From contig JAFKLY010000007.1 in assembly GCA_017304655.1 (NCBI GenBank), positions 124,001-188,000 on the forward strand: a stretch of 64,000 nucleotides of DNA, in the 5' to 3' direction. Both the position numbers and the translations under genes were made by a program. The first letter of the stretch is position 1, and each line of letters starts with the position of its first letter. The notes beneath the pieces were generated by a model that saw nothing but the letters and a program-made list of their open reading frames with translations, did no database searches and had not been told where the DNA came from. This DNA is from Sphingomonas sp. (GTDB lineage: Bacteria > Pseudomonadota > Alphaproteobacteria > Sphingomonadales > Sphingomonadaceae). Positions 62,090 through 64,000 of the stretch are shown piece by piece.

Positions 62090-64000
62090 ATGCGTTTGAA
62101 GTTGATGGGTTTCTTGCTGGCAGGCTTGTCTGCATTGCCAGTGTTGGCGCAGCAGCCGGCGGCCGCGCCGGCACTGCCGGCTTTCACGCTTGAGCAGGCC
62201 GCCAAGGCCTTTGGTGCGCGGCCCGATATCGATCAGATGAGCCTGTCGCCTGATGGCAAGTTCGCCGCCGCCGTCATGCCGGCGGGCGGCAGAGGCACGG
62301 TGGTCGGCGTGATGGACCTCTCGGTCACGCCAATCAAGGCGGTGCCGGTTCTTGCCGCCGGGGGCGATCCCGAACGCATCGGCTGGTGCCGCTGGAGCGG
62401 CGCACGTCGTCTCCTGTGCAGCCTCTATGGCGTTTTGCGGCTCGACAATGGGAGTCTGAGCTATGTGAGCCGACTGATCGCTGTGAACGCGGACGGCACC
62501 CGTCAGCAAATGCTGCGGACGCCGCAAAGTAACGGCATGGCGCTCGGCTACGCGCTCTCGGGCGGCTCGGTCATCGACTGGAATACTGGCAAGGACGGCC
62601 ATGTGCTGATGGCGCGGGACTATGTGCCGGAGTTTTCGACCGGCACGCGCATGGTTCAGTCCAAGGAAGGCCTGGGCGTCGACGATGTGAATAGCCTTGA
62701 TCTTCAGGTCGCCCGGGTCGAGTCGCCCCGCTTAGCCGCGCTCGATTACATCAGTGATGGCCAGGGTCAGGTGCGGATCATGGCGATGGACCCCGAGCGC
62801 TCGAACGAGGGCTATGCATCGGGCAAGACCCGCTACCTCTATCGCACCAGGGACAAGAAGGACTGGCAGACGCTCAGCGAGACGAACGATGCCGGCACCG
62901 GTACTGGCTTCCGCCCCCATTATGTCGATCCGGTGCTGGACGTGGCCTATGGTCTCAAGCCCCAAAATGGGCGCCAGGCGGCCTTTTCCGTGTCGCTGGA
63001 CGGCAAGGCGACCGAGCAGCTTATCCTCGCCCGGCCAGACGTCGATATCGACGGGTTCATCACGATCGGGCGCAACCGCCGCGTGATCGGCGTGGACTAT
63101 GAGACTGATCGGCCCGAGGTGCTGTATACCGATCCTGCACTCAAGCGGCTCGCCTCCGCGCTCTCCAAGGCGGTGCCCGATCTGCCGCTCATCCGCTTCG
63201 TCGATTCGACGCAGGATGAGAGCCAGCTTCTGCTCTGGGCAGGCAGCGATGTGGACCCGGGCCGTTATTACATCTTCGACAAGGCAAGCAGGAAGCTGGA
63301 CGAAATTGCGTTTGGCCGCTCGGCGCTGCTCGGCCGCCAGATGGGCGCGATGAAGTCGGTGCAGGTCAAGGCGGCGGATGGCACGCTGATCCCGGCCTAC
63401 CTCACCTTGCCGCCCGGTGCGGACGGCAAGAAGCTGCCTGCCATCGTCATGCCGCATGGCGGGCCGGGTTCGCGCGACAGCTGGGGGTTCGACTGGCTGG
63501 TGCAGTTCTGGGCCAATCGCGGCTATGCCGTGCTCCAGCCGAATTTTCGCGGCTCGACCGGCTATGGCGATGCCTGGTTCCAGAATAACGGCTTCCAGAG
63601 CTGGCGCACCGCCATTGGTGACGTGACCGACAGCGGACGCTGGCTGATCGAGCAGGGCATTGCCGATCCGGCCAAGCTCGCCATCGTCGGCTGGTCCTAT
63701 GGTGGCTATGCAGCGCTGCAATCGGCCGTCACCCAGCCAGACCTGTTCAAGGCCGTGATCGCCATCGCGCCGGTCACGGATCTTGGCCGGCTGAAGGAAG
63801 AATGGAGCGGCTGGTCGAACTATTATCTGCAAAAGGACTTCATCGGCAGCGGCGCGCATGTCGAGGAAGGGTCGCCCGCCCGGCAGGCAGCGAAGATCAA
63901 GGCGCCGGTGCTGTTGTTCCATGGCAGCTATGATCGCAATGTTGGTGTGGGCCAGTCCCAGCTCATGGATTCCAGATTGCGCGCCGCCGGCAAGCAGGGG
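62090..64000 (+). CDS. S9-family prolyl oligopeptidase-like peptidase (partial, cut by right edge)
   Basis: 637 codons are present and the frame is still open at the end of the window. A signal peptide (MRLKLMGFLLAGLSALPVLA, cut before QQ) shows export. The middle is a beta-propeller-like region, and the catalytic alpha/beta hydrolase domain begins at about residue 440 (LPAIVMPHGGPGSRDSWGF). The nucleophile is in AIVGWSYGGYAALQ (Ser near residue 535) and the acid in FHGSYDRNVGVGQSQ; the last His must lie beyond the window. The type is that of acylaminoacyl-peptidase/dipeptidyl-peptidase S9 members. It diverges from the M28 lipoprotein peptidase. Confidence 0.92.
   Translation, partial: MRLKLMGFLLAGLSALPVLAQQPAAAPALPAFTLEQAAKAFGARPDIDQMSLSPDGKFAAAVMPAGGRGTVVGVMDLSVTPIKAVPVLAAGGDPERIGWCRWSGARRLLCSLYGVLRLDNGSLSYVSRLIAVNADGTRQQMLRTPQSNGMALGYALSGGSVIDWNTGKDGHVLMARDYVPEFSTGTRMVQSKEGLGVDDVNSLDLQVARVESPRLAALDYISDGQGQVRIMAMDPERSNEGYASGKTRYLYRTRDKKDWQTLSETNDAGTGTGFRPHYVDPVLDVAYGLKPQNGRQAAFSVSLDGKATEQLILARPDVDIDGFITIGRNRRVIGVDYETDRPEVLYTDPALKRLASALSKAVPDLPLIRFVDSTQDESQLLLWAGSDVDPGRYYIFDKASRKLDEIAFGRSALLGRQMGAMKSVQVKAADGTLIPAYLTLPPGADGKKLPAIVMPHGGPGSRDSWGFDWLVQFWANRGYAVLQPNFRGSTGYGDAWFQNNGFQSWRTAIGDVTDSGRWLIEQGIADPAKLAIVGWSYGGYAALQSAVTQPDLFKAVIAIAPVTDLGRLKEEWSGWSNYYLQKDFIGSGAHVEEGSPARQAAKIKAPVLLFHGSYDRNVGVGQSQLMDSRLRAAGKQG

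Overview
The window looks like a chromosomal segment of a GC-rich alphaproteobacterium, most likely a sphingomonad (Sphingomonas, Sphingobium or Novosphingobium type). This is inferred from the number of TonB-dependent receptors, the FecI/FecR pair, the secreted S9 and M28 peptidases and the style of the catabolic genes; no rRNA marker is present. Base composition drops visibly in about 26.4-29.1 kb and 34-53 kb compared with the GC-rich flanks, which suggests accessory DNA.

Layout. (1) 1-0.85 kb, minus strand: a tiny double-glycine-leader peptide gene, an intrinsic terminator, and the start of a HlyD/RaxA-type membrane fusion protein that runs off the left edge; together these look like a peptide export locus. 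(2) 1.2-11.7 kb: an FAD-linked 2-hydroxyacid dehydrogenase, an RND efflux pump with its lipoprotein adaptor (minus strand), and a FecI-FecR-TonB receptor signalling set. (3) 12.0-26.4 kb: a TonB receptor followed by an almost gapless catabolic cluster (extradiol-type dioxygenase, flavin monooxygenase, two fumarylacetoacetase-family hydrolases, metallo-beta-lactamase-fold hydrolase, decarboxylase-type amidohydrolase, Rieske oxygenase, acetoacetate-decarboxylase-like protein, cupin, two MFS carriers) with one divergent TetR regulator. Four copies of an 18-bp palindrome, ATTCYN-N6-AGGAAW, lie in front of exactly the three transcription units of this cluster, and one sits midway between tetR and its divergent neighbour. 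I read this as one TetR regulon for import and breakdown of an unidentified aromatic or polyketide-like compound.

(4) 26.4-29.25 kb: lower-GC radical SAM/SPASM gene and a Tat-exported beta-helix protein next to tRNA-Lys(TTT). (5) 29.3-33.7 kb: housekeeping genes (folK, family-5 uracil-DNA glycosylase, an AraC-type regulator) and an agmatine-to-putrescine operon (aguA, aguB, ABM-domain protein). (6) 33.8-60.1 kb: an ABC-transporter-dependent (group 2/3 type) capsule locus with kpsE-M-T, kpsD, kpsS, kpsC, kdsB and kpsF, GDP-mannose dehydratase and reductase, a DegT aminotransferase of perosamine-synthase type, several glycosyltransferases, and an acyl-building module (NeuD-type acyltransferase, ACP, SDR, AMP ligase, LuxE, LuxC). 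The module resembles in logic the Vibrio cholerae O1 set that makes and attaches an N-acyl group to perosamine. (7) 60.2-64 kb: divergent M28 lipoprotein peptidase and an S9 prolyl-oligopeptidase-family gene cut by the right edge.

The most novel-looking items are the TetR/palindrome catabolic regulon, the GG-leader peptide locus, the capsule N-acylation module, and a KpsC that keeps only one of its two usual glycosyltransferase modules.
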